From assembly GCF_001747105.1 (NCBI RefSeq), contig NZ_MDGQ01000005.1, forward strand, positions 1,860,001 to 1,924,000: a stretch of 64,000 nucleotides of DNA. The letters run 5' to 3'. Both the position numbers and the translations under genes were made by a program. Shown piece by piece: positions 8,577 through 18,409 of the stretch. This DNA comes from Roseivirga misakiensis. Its GTDB lineage: Bacteria > Bacteroidota > Bacteroidia > Cytophagales > Cyclobacteriaceae. Each line of letters starts with the position of its first letter. Position 1 is the first letter of the stretch. The notes under the pieces were generated by a model. That model was not told the origin of the DNA. It ran no database searches and worked only from the letters and a program-made list of their open reading frames with translations.

Positions 8577-9806
8577 ATGAATAAAATCATTGTAATGCTC
8601 GTCATCTCATGTTTCGCTTGGCCGACTTTCGCGCAATCTAATGCCGTAGATCATGCTAAGATAAAAGAAGCGCTTGACGATGTAATTGATAATCTGGAGT
8701 ACCAATATGCTTACAAGGATGAAAAAAAAATAGACTTTGAATGCATTAGGACACAGTACACAAGCAAAATTAAAGAGGTTAATAACATTGTAGAAACTGT
8801 TCTTTTATTTGAATTCCTTTTGGATGAGTTCTATGATAACCACCTCATCTTAAGAACAAATACTAATAGTTCCTATCGATTGTACGCACCAGTTTACGCC
8901 TCATTAATTAATGGTGAACCAACAATTGTAAACGTTTGGCAGACACAAATTCAAAATCCACCAAAAGGAATAATTGGAGCACAAATCACAAAATTCAATG
9001 GCTTAGCTTTTGATAAGGCTATTGATGCATTTCCAACTCATTGTCACGATAAAAATGATCCAGAGATCCGCGAATGGATCATAAACAAGATTCTCTCAGG
9101 TCGTTATGATCAGCCGCGAATATTGACCCTTCGCTCATCGAATGGGGAAGAATTTGAGCTAGACCTAGACAAAATTAAGCTCAAAGACAACAATGGCTAC
9201 CTATCGGCTAGAACAGTTAACAATATTGGTATAATTAGAATCAATAACTCTTTAGGCATCGATGATTTAGTCAAAGAATTTGATCAAACGCTAGATGGTT
9301 TATCACAAACAGAAGGACTAGTTCTGGACCTGAGAAACACTATTTTTGGCGGAGACACCTATGAGGCAAGAGGGATTATGGGGAGATTTGTTAACGAGTC
9401 AAGTCCCTATCAAAAACATTCCTTAATTGAAAAATCAAACAATAATCCTAACATTGAGCGCAGTTGGATCGAATATGTCAGCCCGCGTTTAACGCAATAC
9501 GAGAAGCCTGTCATTGTACTTGTCGGCCGTTGGACGGGAAGTATGGGTGAAGGGCTTGCCATTGGATTTGAAGGAATGGAGCGCGGTGTAGTCATGGGAA
9601 CAGAAATGAGAAGACTCGCCGGTGAAGTTTTTGATTTTAACATTAAAAATCAGCCCTTCGGATACAAACTTTCCGATACCAAACTATTTCATGTTAATGG
9701 TACGCCTAGAGAAAAATATGTACCGACCCATTACGTTAAACAAACCACAATCGAAAAAGATGAAGCGCTTGAAGAAGCCCTAGCCTTGATTAAGAAATTG
9801 AAATAG
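8577..9806 (+). CDS. Secreted S41-type (tail-specific protease-like) peptidase
   Basis: 409 residues with a signal peptide ending after TFAQ (~residue 20). The C-terminal part has the S41 layout: a VLDLRNTIFGGDTYEAR strand-turn, then VLVGRWTGSMGEGLAIGFEG with the likely nucleophile Ser322, followed by GTEMRRLAGEVFDF. No clear PDZ domain is seen between ~90 and 200. Related Bacteroidetes proteins are periplasmic or surface proteases of unknown substrate. The catalytic base Lys could not be placed. Confidence 0.75.
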   Translation: MNKIIVMLVISCFAWPTFAQSNAVDHAKIKEALDDVIDNLEYQYAYKDEKKIDFECIRTQYTSKIKEVNNIVETVLLFEFLLDEFYDNHLILRTNTNSSYRLYAPVYASLINGEPTIVNVWQTQIQNPPKGIIGAQITKFNGLAFDKAIDAFPTHCHDKNDPEIREWIINKILSGRYDQPRILTLRSSNGEEFELDLDKIKLKDNNGYLSARTVNNIGIIRINNSLGIDDLVKEFDQTLDGLSQTEGLVLDLRNTIFGGDTYEARGIMGRFVNESSPYQKHSLIEKSNNNPNIERSWIEYVSPRLTQYEKPVIVLVGRWTGSMGEGLAIGFEGMERGVVMGTEMRRLAGEVFDFNIKNQPFGYKLSDTKLFHVNGTPREKYVPTHYVKQTTIEKDEALEEALALIKKLK

Positions 9807-9858
9807 TTAACTAATGATGTCTTTAGGTGCGTAGAAGATTGTTCACGCACCAGACAGT

Positions 9859-10506
9859 CTAATTACTCTGGTTAGGTTCTGTCGGCCACAACAGTTTATT
9901 CGAAGGATTGGCCTTTTCTGAAGCGAGCACTATAAGGTTCTGAAAAGTACCGTTAAGTCTTTTTCTAATCCTGTTGATAATTATACCGTTGATATTGATC
10001 AACATCTTTTGGTCTTGGTAAATACCTAAATAGGTAACCTTTACATTGCGCTCACCCGACTTTTGCAATTTCCACTGTGCGGAATAAAAGTCCACTAAAT
10101 CGTAGCCCTTTTTGCGATCATAATCCTTGATTTGAGTCGACTTTGTGTAGAAGGTGTCATCATCAAAATGAATATCTACGATTACACGTCCAGTTTTCTT
10201 AATAAACAACCATGGAATTCTCACGAAGAAGTCAAAAGTGAAGGAAGAATCCATCTCATTCACACGCAACATTTTAGATGTACTCTCCCCTTCTACCCAA
10301 TCATAACCATCTACATCTAATATGAGATTCATAACCTCATAAATACTGGAATTCTGAACAATAAACGACCCTCTTAATGCTTCGTAACCATCACCTATCG
10401 TATCCAACTTTGTTATCGTCACGCCTCCATCTACCCAAGTCTTTTGAGCATAACTGAGGTTACAAATAGGCAGACATAAGAGACCAAAGAGGATAAGTCG
10501 ATTCAT
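9859..10506 (-). CDS. Exported START/SRPBCC-like lipid-binding domain protein
   Basis: 215 residues with a signal peptide (cleavage after LSYAQ, ~residue 21). The pattern of a helix (SSIYEVMNLILDVDGYDWVE), beta strands with RIPWLFIKKTGRV, and a long C-terminal helix (NGIIINRIRKRLNGTFQNLI) resembles START/SRPBCC proteins of Bacteroidetes that bind hydrophobic ligands in the periplasm. The assignment rests on fold-level pattern only. A perfect -7 type element on the minus strand (CAAAGCTA read on +, 10526-10533) lies 20 bp upstream of the start. Confidence 0.55.
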   Translation of the reverse strand: MNRLILFGLLCLPICNLSYAQKTWVDGGVTITKLDTIGDGYEALRGSFIVQNSSIYEVMNLILDVDGYDWVEGESTSKMLRVNEMDSSFTFDFFVRIPWLFIKKTGRVIVDIHFDDDTFYTKSTQIKDYDRKKGYDLVDFYSAQWKLQKSGERNVKVTYLGIYQDQKMLININGIIINRIRKRLNGTFQNLIVLASEKANPSNKLLWPTEPNQSN

Positions 10507-10732
10507 ACATTCATTCTAAGGCTGGCAAAGCTATCAAGAACCAGCAGGAATTAAGACTAACCGATCATGAAAATGGCTACCAGAATGTTAAACATTGTGA
10601 ACTTCAAGGTTAACGCTCAAACAACAGGTTTTCTAAGACATTATGTAAAGAACGGTAACTAAAGAAACCTGCTCACATGAATCAAATATTAGGACAGTCT
10701 TTCCTCCGAACTTGTTACTTTCGCTGCGATCC

Positions 10733-12094
10733 ATGAAGCAAGTAAAAACATCGTTTACGGAAGGCAACATTCTAAAAGCCCTTATAACTCTTGCTTTACC
10801 CATTATTGGCGCTAATCTATTACAAACAGGTTATCAATTAGTCGACGCATATTGGGTGGGTCGTTTGGGAGCCAATGCCGTAGCGGCGGTTTCGGTGAGT
10901 TATCCTGTCAATTTCCTTTTAATCTCGCTCACTTCTGGCTTTGCCTTTGCTGGTACTATACTAGTTGCACAATATTTTGGAGCAAAAAACCATAAAATGG
11001 TCAACCATGTGGCCACCCAATCCTTGGTAATGGTTTTCCTTATGTCTCTGGTGCTTTCTGCCATAGCCTATGCCCTATCCCCACAAATTTTGCATTGGCT
11101 GGGTGTAGAACAAGAAATTTTCGCGGAAGCTGATCTTTTTCAACGGACTATCTTTATCGGCCTAGTCTTCAATTTTGGGTTTATCCTATTTCAATCTCTT
11201 TTGCGAGGTATCGGAGAAGTTAAAATCCCGCTTTACATTAATGCTTTAAGCCTTGGGCTCAATTTCCTTCTAGATCCACTTTTCATTTATGGCTGGGGAC
11301 CAATTCCGGCATACGGAGTAGCAGGAGCAGCCTATTCCACCCTGGCCACATTGGGACTTTCTGCCATTATCGGCTATTATATTCTATTTGTCGGGAAAAC
11401 AGATATTAAGCTCACTCTCAAAAAGTTTGCTTTCGACTTTCCATTGCTCAAAAAAGCATTCCGATTAGGTATGCCTTCTTCATTGGAAATATCAGCTAGG
11501 GCTCTAGGGCTAACACTTCTTACAGGCGTTGCTGCAAAGTTCGGGACTGAAGTTTTGGCAGCTTATGGTGTTGGGGCAAGGCTAGTCAGCTTTGTAGTAA
11601 TCGTAGCACTTGGCTTAATGAAAGCTAACGCAACTTTAGTGGGTCAGAATATTGGAGCTCAAAAGGTCGATCGTGCAGAATCAACATCGAATTACGCAAC
11701 GGGAATAGCTTTTATATCCATGAGTACGATCGGCATACTGTTCTATGTTTTTGCCGAACCGATCGTGCGGGCATTCTTAGACGCAAATGAAGAAGTCGTC
11801 AATATGGGAGTTTCATTCGTGAAGATTACTGCCCCTTCCTTCGGTTTTATGGGTATGCAATTAGCTTTAGTAGGTACCCTTCGCGGATCAGGTAATACAG
11901 TCGAATCCATGATATTCACAATCATTGGCATCTGGGTGATCCAATTCCCATTTGCCATCATCGCCTCAAACATGGAAAACATGGGTTATTTAGGTATATG
12001 GTGGTCTTTTCCCGTATCCTATGTACTTCCAGCGATTATTACCTTCGTATGGTATAAGACAGGGATTTGGAAGCGGAAGCAGATTATACAATAA
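10733..12094 (+). CDS. MATE family multidrug/sodium antiporter
   Basis: 453 residues with about twelve membrane segments in two homologous halves. Segments such as ALITLALPIIGANLLQTGYQ, VDAYWVGRLGANAVAAVSVSYP and, in the second half, GMPSSLEISARALG are diagnostic of MATE exporters, which expel cationic drugs or metabolites using Na+ or H+. The ATG at 10733 was chosen over an upstream TTG (10712) because the core begins just after it. A TACTTTCG box at 10716-10723 would give an almost leaderless mRNA. Confidence 0.9.
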   Translation: MKQVKTSFTEGNILKALITLALPIIGANLLQTGYQLVDAYWVGRLGANAVAAVSVSYPVNFLLISLTSGFAFAGTILVAQYFGAKNHKMVNHVATQSLVMVFLMSLVLSAIAYALSPQILHWLGVEQEIFAEADLFQRTIFIGLVFNFGFILFQSLLRGIGEVKIPLYINALSLGLNFLLDPLFIYGWGPIPAYGVAGAAYSTLATLGLSAIIGYYILFVGKTDIKLTLKKFAFDFPLLKKAFRLGMPSSLEISARALGLTLLTGVAAKFGTEVLAAYGVGARLVSFVVIVALGLMKANATLVGQNIGAQKVDRAESTSNYATGIAFISMSTIGILFYVFAEPIVRAFLDANEEVVNMGVSFVKITAPSFGFMGMQLALVGTLRGSGNTVESMIFTIIGIWVIQFPFAIIASNMENMGYLGIWWSFPVSYVLPAIITFVWYKTGIWKRKQIIQ

Positions 12095-12211
12095 GCCTGA
12101 CTGCCCTACCATTTGCCTAACGGAAAACTGAAGATAAAACTTCCCTTTGATCAAATCAGGAGATGGTAAAACCACCAATTCTTCTAACTTCGAATTCGTA
12201 AACTTTTAGGA

Positions 12212-13900
12212 ATGGAAAACAAAACGCACAACCTAGCCGATATTGACATTGCGCAAGCGGCCGACATAAAACATATCAATGAAGTTGCTGCCAAACTTGC
12301 TTTATCAGAAGACGATTTAGAGCATTATGGCAAATACAAGGCTAAATTACCACTCAGTCTTTTAGACAAAGACAAGGTCGAAAGAAGCAACTTGATTCTG
12401 GTCACAGCCATGACGCCTACGCCAGCTGGAGAGGGAAAAACGACGACTTCAATCGGGTTGAGCGAAGGCCTCAATAAAATAGGCAAGAAAACAACAGTTG
12501 TTCTGAGAGAGCCATCTCTAGGGCCTGTTTTCGGAATAAAAGGTGGTGCAGCTGGCGGCGGCTATGCTCAAGTCATCCCCATGGAAGATATTAACCTTCA
12601 TTTCACGGGAGATTTCTCTGCGGTAGAAAAAGCGAACAACCTGCTTTCTGCGTTGATCGATAATAACATTCAAAGCAAAACCCATAACCTTAACATCGAC
12701 CCTAGAACGATCGCTTGGAAACGGGTCATGGATATGAATGATAGATCGCTTAGGCAAATCACAATCGGCTTAGGCGGTACAACCAACGGAATACCGAGAG
12801 AAGATGGGTTCAATATTACGCCAGCTTCAGAAGTGATGGCTATTCTATGCATGGCAGAAAACTTCTCCGACCTTAAAGAAAGGCTCGGGAATATATTTGT
12901 GGGCTATACTTTCGATAAAAAGCCAATTTACGCGCGCGATTTAAAAGCAGAAAACGCTATGGCCATCCTCCTCAAGGACGCCATTAAACCCAATTTGGTA
13001 CAAACCCTTGAGGGCAATCCAGCGGTGATTCACGGTGGCCCATTCGCAAATATTGCGCAAGGCACTAATACGGTGATTGCCACCAAAATGGGCATGTCGC
13101 TGAGTGAATATGTGGTGACCGAAGCTGGGTTTGGAGCAGATTTAGGCGCCGAAAAATTCTTTGATATTAAGTGCGCTTCTGCTGGATTAAAGCCAAAAGC
13201 GGTAGTGCTTGTAGCCACGATTAGAGCTTTGAGACATCATGGAGGCGCTAAAAAAGAAGAATATAATACGCCAAGTACCGACCGCGTCAAAGAAGGTTAT
13301 GCAAACCTTGGCAAACACATAGAAAACCTACAGAAATTCGGTTTTAATCCAGTGGTTGCCATTAATGCCTTCCCGTCAGATACAGAAGAAGAAATCGATC
13401 TAATCAAAAAGAAATGTGCAGGTCAAGGGGTACATGCGGTAGTTGCCCGAGGTTGGGCGCAAGGTGGTGAAGGTATGACCGAGTTGGCGGAAGCGGTCGT
13501 AAGCACTATTGAATCATATCAAAACGACTTCCACCCGCTATACGATTGGAATGCTCCTATCAGAGAAAAGATAGAAATCATTGCCAAAGAGATTTATGGA
13601 GCTGACCAGGTTGAATTCTCGAAAAAGGCCAAGCTGCAAATGATGCGGATTGAAAAGCTAGGGTTTAGTCACCTACCCATTTGTATGGCCAAAACACAAA
13701 AGTCTTTGAGCGATAATGAATTCCGATATGGCAGGCCCCAAAATTTTGTAGTCAATGTTCGAGAATTCGAATATGCGACTGGAGCTGGCTTTATCATCCC
13801 GATACTCGGTCAAATGATGCGGATGCCTGGGCTACCTGCTGTACCAGCATCGGAAGGCATGTCCATTAACGACGAAGGCGTAATTTCTGGTTTATCATAA
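12212..13900 (+). CDS. fhs: Formate--tetrahydrofolate ligase
   Basis: Joins formate to tetrahydrofolate with ATP, giving 10-formyl-THF for purine and formyl-Met synthesis. The 562-residue length is normal. The ATP loop TPTPAGEGKTTTS is at 68-80, followed by EPSLGPVFGIKGGAAGGG, the GDFSAVEKANNL block, FAN-AQGTN and the C-terminal MMRMPGLPAVPASEGM motif. It is followed after 30 bp by the DUF7009/fdhD/formate oxidoreductase genes on the same strand, placing formate entry into one-carbon metabolism beside formate oxidation. Confidence 0.96.
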   Translation: MENKTHNLADIDIAQAADIKHINEVAAKLALSEDDLEHYGKYKAKLPLSLLDKDKVERSNLILVTAMTPTPAGEGKTTTSIGLSEGLNKIGKKTTVVLREPSLGPVFGIKGGAAGGGYAQVIPMEDINLHFTGDFSAVEKANNLLSALIDNNIQSKTHNLNIDPRTIAWKRVMDMNDRSLRQITIGLGGTTNGIPREDGFNITPASEVMAILCMAENFSDLKERLGNIFVGYTFDKKPIYARDLKAENAMAILLKDAIKPNLVQTLEGNPAVIHGGPFANIAQGTNTVIATKMGMSLSEYVVTEAGFGADLGAEKFFDIKCASAGLKPKAVVLVATIRALRHHGGAKKEEYNTPSTDRVKEGYANLGKHIENLQKFGFNPVVAINAFPSDTEEEIDLIKKKCAGQGVHAVVARGWAQGGEGMTELAEAVVSTIESYQNDFHPLYDWNAPIREKIEIIAKEIYGADQVEFSKKAKLQMMRIEKLGFSHLPICMAKTQKSLSDNEFRYGRPQNFVVNVREFEYATGAGFIIPILGQMMRMPGLPAVPASEGMSINDEGVISGLS

Positions 13901-13930
13901 ACCTACATCAGTAGTTTAAATTAAGCAGAA

Positions 13931-14287
13931 ATGAAAATTAGGGTAAACGGGAATAGTGTCCGATTAAGACTGGCACCCAATGAAGTATCCGAGCTAGTAC
14001 AAACGGGAAATGTCAGCGATGTATGCTATTTCCCGAATGGAAATTTTACCTATGGCGTTCGAGCTACTTCAACTTCCAAAATGAATGCTAGTTTCGTAAA
14101 TGGCTATATCTCTATACATATCCCAGATACACAACTTAAAGGCTGGGACGAAAATGATAAAGTAGGCTTTGAACATACTACACCAGAAGGGCTTTTTATT
14201 CTGGTGGAAAAGGATTTTAAGTGTTTACAGCCTCGAAAACACGAGAATGAATCTCATTTGTACGAAAACCCAATCGTATCAAAATGA
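13931..14287 (+). CDS. DUF7009-like small protein of the formate block
   Basis: 118 residues, no signal peptide or membrane span, rich in beta-type segments (VNGNSVRLRLAPNEVSELVQ, FTYGVRATS, ISIHIPDTQ). I believe it matches DUF7009, a small family often seen beside formate dehydrogenase genes, but the name is from memory. Its last codon overlaps the fdhD start (ATGA), indicating translational coupling. It could be a cofactor-maturation or enzyme-assembly factor; this is inference from position. Confidence 0.65.
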   Translation: MKIRVNGNSVRLRLAPNEVSELVQTGNVSDVCYFPNGNFTYGVRATSTSKMNASFVNGYISIHIPDTQLKGWDENDKVGFEHTTPEGLFILVEKDFKCLQPRKHENESHLYENPIVSK

Positions 14288-15108
14288 AACAAGACATCTC
14301 AGCTTCAACTCAAGAAATCAGTCTCAAAAGAGTCTATTCCAACGATTTAGAGAGTGTTTCAGATGTCGTAGCCATTGAAGCACCACTAGAAATAAGACTT
14401 AAATCGAAAAAAGAAATTATTGGAAAAGCAATTTCGGTAACCATGAGAACCCCTGGTGACGATGTGCTTTTAGCCAAAGGATTTCTCTTTACAGAAGGTA
14501 TCCTTACCAACCATATAGATATTCTGGCATGTGAAATAACTGATGAGAATGTAGTAGAAGTGACAATACGTGAAGAAGCCAATCCAACACTTGGTAAAGC
14601 AGAAAGGAATTTCTACACAACGTCCAGTTGTGGAGTTTGTGGTAAATCATCAATTGATGCCATCAAAGTAAAAAGTCGGTTTTCACTAGAACCTGCGTTA
14701 CCAAAAATCGACAAATCAGCACTTTTTAATCTTCAATCTAAAGTATTGGAACTCCAATCTGCTTTTACCCAAACCGGAGGTATACATGCCGCTGCCCTCT
14801 TTACTTCAAGCGGAGAATTAATTACCTTAAGGGAAGATGTCGGCCGGCACAATGCCACAGATAAACTGATCGGTGAATGTTGGGGAAAAGGCCTTTTACC
14901 ACTTTTAGACAATATTTTGTTTCTGAGTGGCAGAGCTAGTTTTGAGTTAATTCAAAAAGCCACTATGGCTGGCATAGCGGTTATTGTGAGTGTAGGTGCC
15001 CCTTCTAGCCTAGCCATCGAATTGGCTGAAGAAAGAGGACATACGCTAGTAGGCTTCTTAAAAGAAAATAGGTTCAATATTTATTGTGGACATGAGCGAA
15101 TCGAATAA
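14284..15108 (+). CDS. fdhD: Formate dehydrogenase accessory sulfurtransferase
   Basis: Transfers sulfur from the cysteine desulfurase to the molybdenum cofactor, making the active sulfurated form used by formate dehydrogenases. 274 residues; the sulfur-carrying pair Cys116-x-x-Cys119 lies in TTSSCGVCGKSS, and the later TGGIHAAALF, REDVGRHNATDKLIG and FLSGRASFELIQKATMAGI blocks are all characteristic. It overlaps the upstream gene by 4 bp and the oxidoreductase start by 17 bp, so enzyme and maturase are co-translated. Confidence 0.95.
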   Translation: MKQDISASTQEISLKRVYSNDLESVSDVVAIEAPLEIRLKSKKEIIGKAISVTMRTPGDDVLLAKGFLFTEGILTNHIDILACEITDENVVEVTIREEANPTLGKAERNFYTTSSCGVCGKSSIDAIKVKSRFSLEPALPKIDKSALFNLQSKVLELQSAFTQTGGIHAAALFTSSGELITLREDVGRHNATDKLIGECWGKGLLPLLDNILFLSGRASFELIQKATMAGIAVIVSVGAPSSLAIELAEERGHTLVGFLKENRFNIYCGHERIE

Positions 15109-17398
15109 GGAAGAAATTCAAGTACAACCACCAGAAGAATTCACAGGCGGTAAATTCTACAAGCCAAAGCAAACTTCTGTGGGTAAAGAAGCCATCACTT
15201 CTTCCTTGAAGCACATGAATACCTACATGAAAAAAGGTGATGCGCTCAAGCTAAGCTTGAAGATGAATCAAAAAGGAGGCTTTGATTGCCCTGGTTGTGC
15301 CTGGCCTGATCCAGATGATGAGCGTTCGAAGATTGGAGAATATTGCGAAAATGGAATTAAAGCCATCGCAGAAGAAGCTTCTAGCAAACTCTTAAAGGCT
15401 GATTTCTTTGCTCAAAACAGTGTCCAAGAAATTTCTAAAAAGTCCGATTTTGAGATCGGAAAGTTAGGGCGACTTACAGAACCAATGGTTTTAAGGGAAG
15501 GCAAAACTAATTATGAATCAATAAGTTGGGATGATTCATTTAAACTAATAGGTGATTCACTAAATAAATTGTCATCCCCTGATGAGGCCCTATTCTATAC
15601 TTCCGGAAGAACATCAAACGAGGCAGCTTATTTATATCAACTATTCGTAAGAGCTTTCGGCACTAATAACCTCCCCGATTGCTCGAATATGTGTCATGAA
15701 TCAAGTGGCGTTGGGCTATCAGAGACCCTAGGAATCGGTAAAGGATCGGTGACATTAGAAGATATCCATCAGGCAGAATTGCTTATTGTCATGGGTCAAA
15801 ATCCAGGAACGAACCACCCTAGAATGTTGGCGGCAATTCAAAAATGCAAAGCCCAAGGTGGTAAAGTGATTACAGTAAATCCGCTCCCAGAAGCTGGCTT
15901 AATGCGCTATGTCGATCCTCAAAGCCCAAAGAAGATGCTGACTGGTGGTATTGCTGTTACTGACTTATTTCTTCCATGTAAAATCAACGGCGACGTAGCT
16001 TTTCTTAAAGCATTGATGTATGAACTGCATAAAATGGACATGGAACGTTCAGGTTCAATCATCGACTATGATTTCATAGAAGAACATACTTCTGGCTACG
16101 AAGATTTGATCAAGCAAATCAGAGATATTGATTACATGGCCTGCATTAGGCAATGCGGAATTGAGCCAAAACAAATCAGAGAGGCTGCTCAAATGGTGGC
16201 TAAAAATGAAAAAATCATTGTCTGTTGGGCCATGGGCCTCACCCAACAAGAAAACGGTGTGGATAATATCAAAGAAGTGGTAAACCTCCTACTCATGCGT
16301 GGTGCTATCGGTAAACCTGGAGCTGGCACTTGCCCAGTACGAGGCCATAGTAATGTTCAGGGTGATCGGACAATGGGTATCTGGGAGGCGCCAAAAGAAG
16401 GCTTTCTAGACAAATTAGAGGAGGTTCATGGCATTAAAGCACCCCGAAAACATGGTCATGCCGTGGTACCAGCCATCAAGGCAATGCATGAAAATGAAGC
16501 GAAGTTATTCTTCGCAATGGGTGGAAACTTTCTTTCTGCAACACCTGACACGGAGTTTACGGCCAAAGCACTCCAAAACTGCGATTTAACAGTTCATGTG
16601 TCTACCAAGCTCAATAGATCACATTTAGTACATGGCAAAACAGCATTGATTCTTCCCTGCCTTGGCAGAACGGACATTGATCAGCAAAGCGCTGGAGAAC
16701 AATTTGTGTCTTGTGAGAACTCTATGGGCGTGGTTCAATCATCTCAAGGCATACTTAACCCACCTTCAGAACATTTGCTGAGCGAAGTAAAAATAGTGGC
16801 CGAACTCGCTAAAGCAACACTCACTGACTCGCCGATTGACTGGGATCACCTGGCTGATAACTACGACAATATTCGAGATGTAATCGAACAAGTCATTCCG
16901 GGCTTCGAGGACTACAATAAACGAGTCCGCCAACCAGGAGGCTTTTATTTACCAAATGGAGCCAGAGAACGAAAGTTTAACACAGCCAATGGAAAAGCGA
17001 ATTTCACGATCACCAGCTTACCAGATCACTCCAAAGCCGATGATGAGTATATCATGATGACTATTAGAAGCCATGATCAATTCAACACCACTATTTATGG
17101 CTTAAATGATCGGTATAGAGGAATAAAAAACGAAAGACGTGTGGTGATGATGAACGAGTCGGATATGAAAGCTGCCGGCCTCAAGATTAAAGATGTGGTG
17201 AACTTAACCAGCGAATTCAACGGAAAAACTAGACAAGTCAACAAATTCTTAATAATCCCATACCCTATACCAAGCGGAAATGTGGCCACTTATTTTCCAG
17301 AAACAAATCCACTCGTGCCGATCGATTCTTTTGCGCGCAAAAGCTTGACGCCAGTGTCGAAAATGGTGAGAATTAGAATTCATAAGACCAATGGCTAA
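15092..17398 (+). CDS. FdhF/YdeP-type molybdopterin oxidoreductase (putative formate dehydrogenase alpha)
   Basis: 768 residues from the ATG at 15092 (a GTG six bases upstream is possible). It has the bis-MGD oxidoreductase layout: N-terminal GGFDCPGCAWPD with Cys66, Cys69 and Cys85, then DCSNMCHESS where Cys201-His202 aligns by eye with the selenocysteine/cysteine-His of E. coli FdhF, MGQNPGTNHPRM, and a C-terminal MopB domain (GLNDRYRG). The N-terminus lacks the full four-cysteine Fe-S pattern of FdhF, as in the YdeP subgroup. Coupling to fdhD and mobA supports formate oxidation, but this subgroup is poorly characterised biochemically. Confidence 0.85.
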   Translation: MSESNKEEIQVQPPEEFTGGKFYKPKQTSVGKEAITSSLKHMNTYMKKGDALKLSLKMNQKGGFDCPGCAWPDPDDERSKIGEYCENGIKAIAEEASSKLLKADFFAQNSVQEISKKSDFEIGKLGRLTEPMVLREGKTNYESISWDDSFKLIGDSLNKLSSPDEALFYTSGRTSNEAAYLYQLFVRAFGTNNLPDCSNMCHESSGVGLSETLGIGKGSVTLEDIHQAELLIVMGQNPGTNHPRMLAAIQKCKAQGGKVITVNPLPEAGLMRYVDPQSPKKMLTGGIAVTDLFLPCKINGDVAFLKALMYELHKMDMERSGSIIDYDFIEEHTSGYEDLIKQIRDIDYMACIRQCGIEPKQIREAAQMVAKNEKIIVCWAMGLTQQENGVDNIKEVVNLLLMRGAIGKPGAGTCPVRGHSNVQGDRTMGIWEAPKEGFLDKLEEVHGIKAPRKHGHAVVPAIKAMHENEAKLFFAMGGNFLSATPDTEFTAKALQNCDLTVHVSTKLNRSHLVHGKTALILPCLGRTDIDQQSAGEQFVSCENSMGVVQSSQGILNPPSEHLLSEVKIVAELAKATLTDSPIDWDHLADNYDNIRDVIEQVIPGFEDYNKRVRQPGGFYLPNGARERKFNTANGKANFTITSLPDHSKADDEYIMMTIRSHDQFNTTIYGLNDRYRGIKNERRVVMMNESDMKAAGLKIKDVVNLTSEFNGKTRQVNKFLIIPYPIPSGNVATYFPETNPLVPIDSFARKSLTPVSKMVRIRIHKTNG

Positions 17399-17948
17399 CT
17401 CAGCGGTCAAGGGCGTGATTCTACTGGGCGGGCAAAGCTCAAGAATGGGCTCTGACAAAGCGTTTTTAGAGTGGAATGGCCAAAAAGTTCTAGACATACT
17501 GTATGAAAGAGTCGCTCTGCTAAGCGCTGAGGTTTGGTTGTCTGTAAATAGCTCGCAGTACGCAAACCTCACCGAACACTATCAATGCATTCAAGATCGG
17601 TATGAAAAAATTGGTCCAATGGGAGGAATACTTTCTGCGCTCGAAACGCTGGAAAGCGATCTACTCGTAGTGGCTATTGATATGCCCTCGATCAATGTGG
17701 AAACTCTAAAGCCATTAATCTCCGCAGGAATTTCCACCAATAAGCCAACAGCTTATTTTAGCAAAAATAGTCTTTGGCAGCCTCTACCCTCGTTTTGGCC
17801 AAAATCATGCTCAAAAACGCTAAACGAGCATATTTCTACATACGATTACGCTTTGAACAAATACTTAGAAGCATACGGTAATGGTCTACAGATGACCCAT
17901 AACGAGGTGCAATTCCACAATATTAATCGCCCATCAGATTTGCCTTAA
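17391..17948 (+). CDS. mobA: Molybdenum cofactor guanylyltransferase
   Basis: Attaches GMP to molybdopterin to form the MGD cofactor required by the enzyme encoded just upstream. 185 residues with the nucleotidyltransferase signature ILLGGQSSRMGSDKAFL at residues 10-26, a GPMGGILSALE segment and a DMPSIN block that supplies the metal-binding Asp. It overlaps the oxidoreductase gene by 8 bp, so it is the last gene of the formate block. Confidence 0.93.
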   Translation: MANSAVKGVILLGGQSSRMGSDKAFLEWNGQKVLDILYERVALLSAEVWLSVNSSQYANLTEHYQCIQDRYEKIGPMGGILSALETLESDLLVVAIDMPSINVETLKPLISAGISTNKPTAYFSKNSLWQPLPSFWPKSCSKTLNEHISTYDYALNKYLEAYGNGLQMTHNEVQFHNINRPSDLP

Positions 17949-17995
17949 TTACAACCCAAAACTACCTTTTGGTGTCAGGTATGGAAAGGTTAATT

Positions 17996-18334
17996 ATGAA
18001 AAAGCATCTTTTTTACTTCATCGTCTTTCTTGCAGTCGGCTTAGTTTCTTGTGATGAAAATAGCACCGTCGGCGATTTACCTTCATGCATCCAAGATGAA
18101 ATCGAAGGAGCACAAAAACTCAAACAAAGTGAGGCTTCAGTCATCGAATATTTATACAATGGCGAAAGAGTATTTGGCTTTGATCCTGGCGTTGTTTATC
18201 CCGATATAATGTCTACCATCGTCAACGAGGACTGTGAGGTCATCTGCCAGTTTGGAGGAATAGCTGGGCTAAATACATGTCCGGATTTTCAAGAAAATGC
18301 TGAGGAAATCGGTGTTGTTTGGCAAGGCAATTAA
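17996..18334 (+). CDS. Small lipoprotein, DUF6970-like
   Basis: 112 residues from the ATG at 17996 (an upstream GTG/ATG extension lacks a proper signal). A lipoprotein signal ends at Cys19 (GLVSC). The mature domain has four more cysteines (SCIQDEI, EDCEVICQFGG, NTCPDF), probably two disulfides, and ends in VVWQ, which I associate with DUF6970. Role unknown. It stands 47 bp after mobA, and no functional tie to formate metabolism is evident. Confidence 0.65.
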   Translation: MKKHLFYFIVFLAVGLVSCDENSTVGDLPSCIQDEIEGAQKLKQSEASVIEYLYNGERVFGFDPGVVYPDIMSTIVNEDCEVICQFGGIAGLNTCPDFQENAEEIGVVWQGN

Positions 18335-18409
18335 TCCAGTTTAAGAGAATTTAATTCTGTTTATACCAAATACTTTGAATTCATTAACTTAGGATCAAAA
18401 TCTTGACTA

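Noticed and set aside
17249-17572. 107-residue minus-strand frame at the junction of the oxidoreductase and mobA
   Set aside because: Lies antisense to two conserved gene ends; composition looks like a shadow frame.
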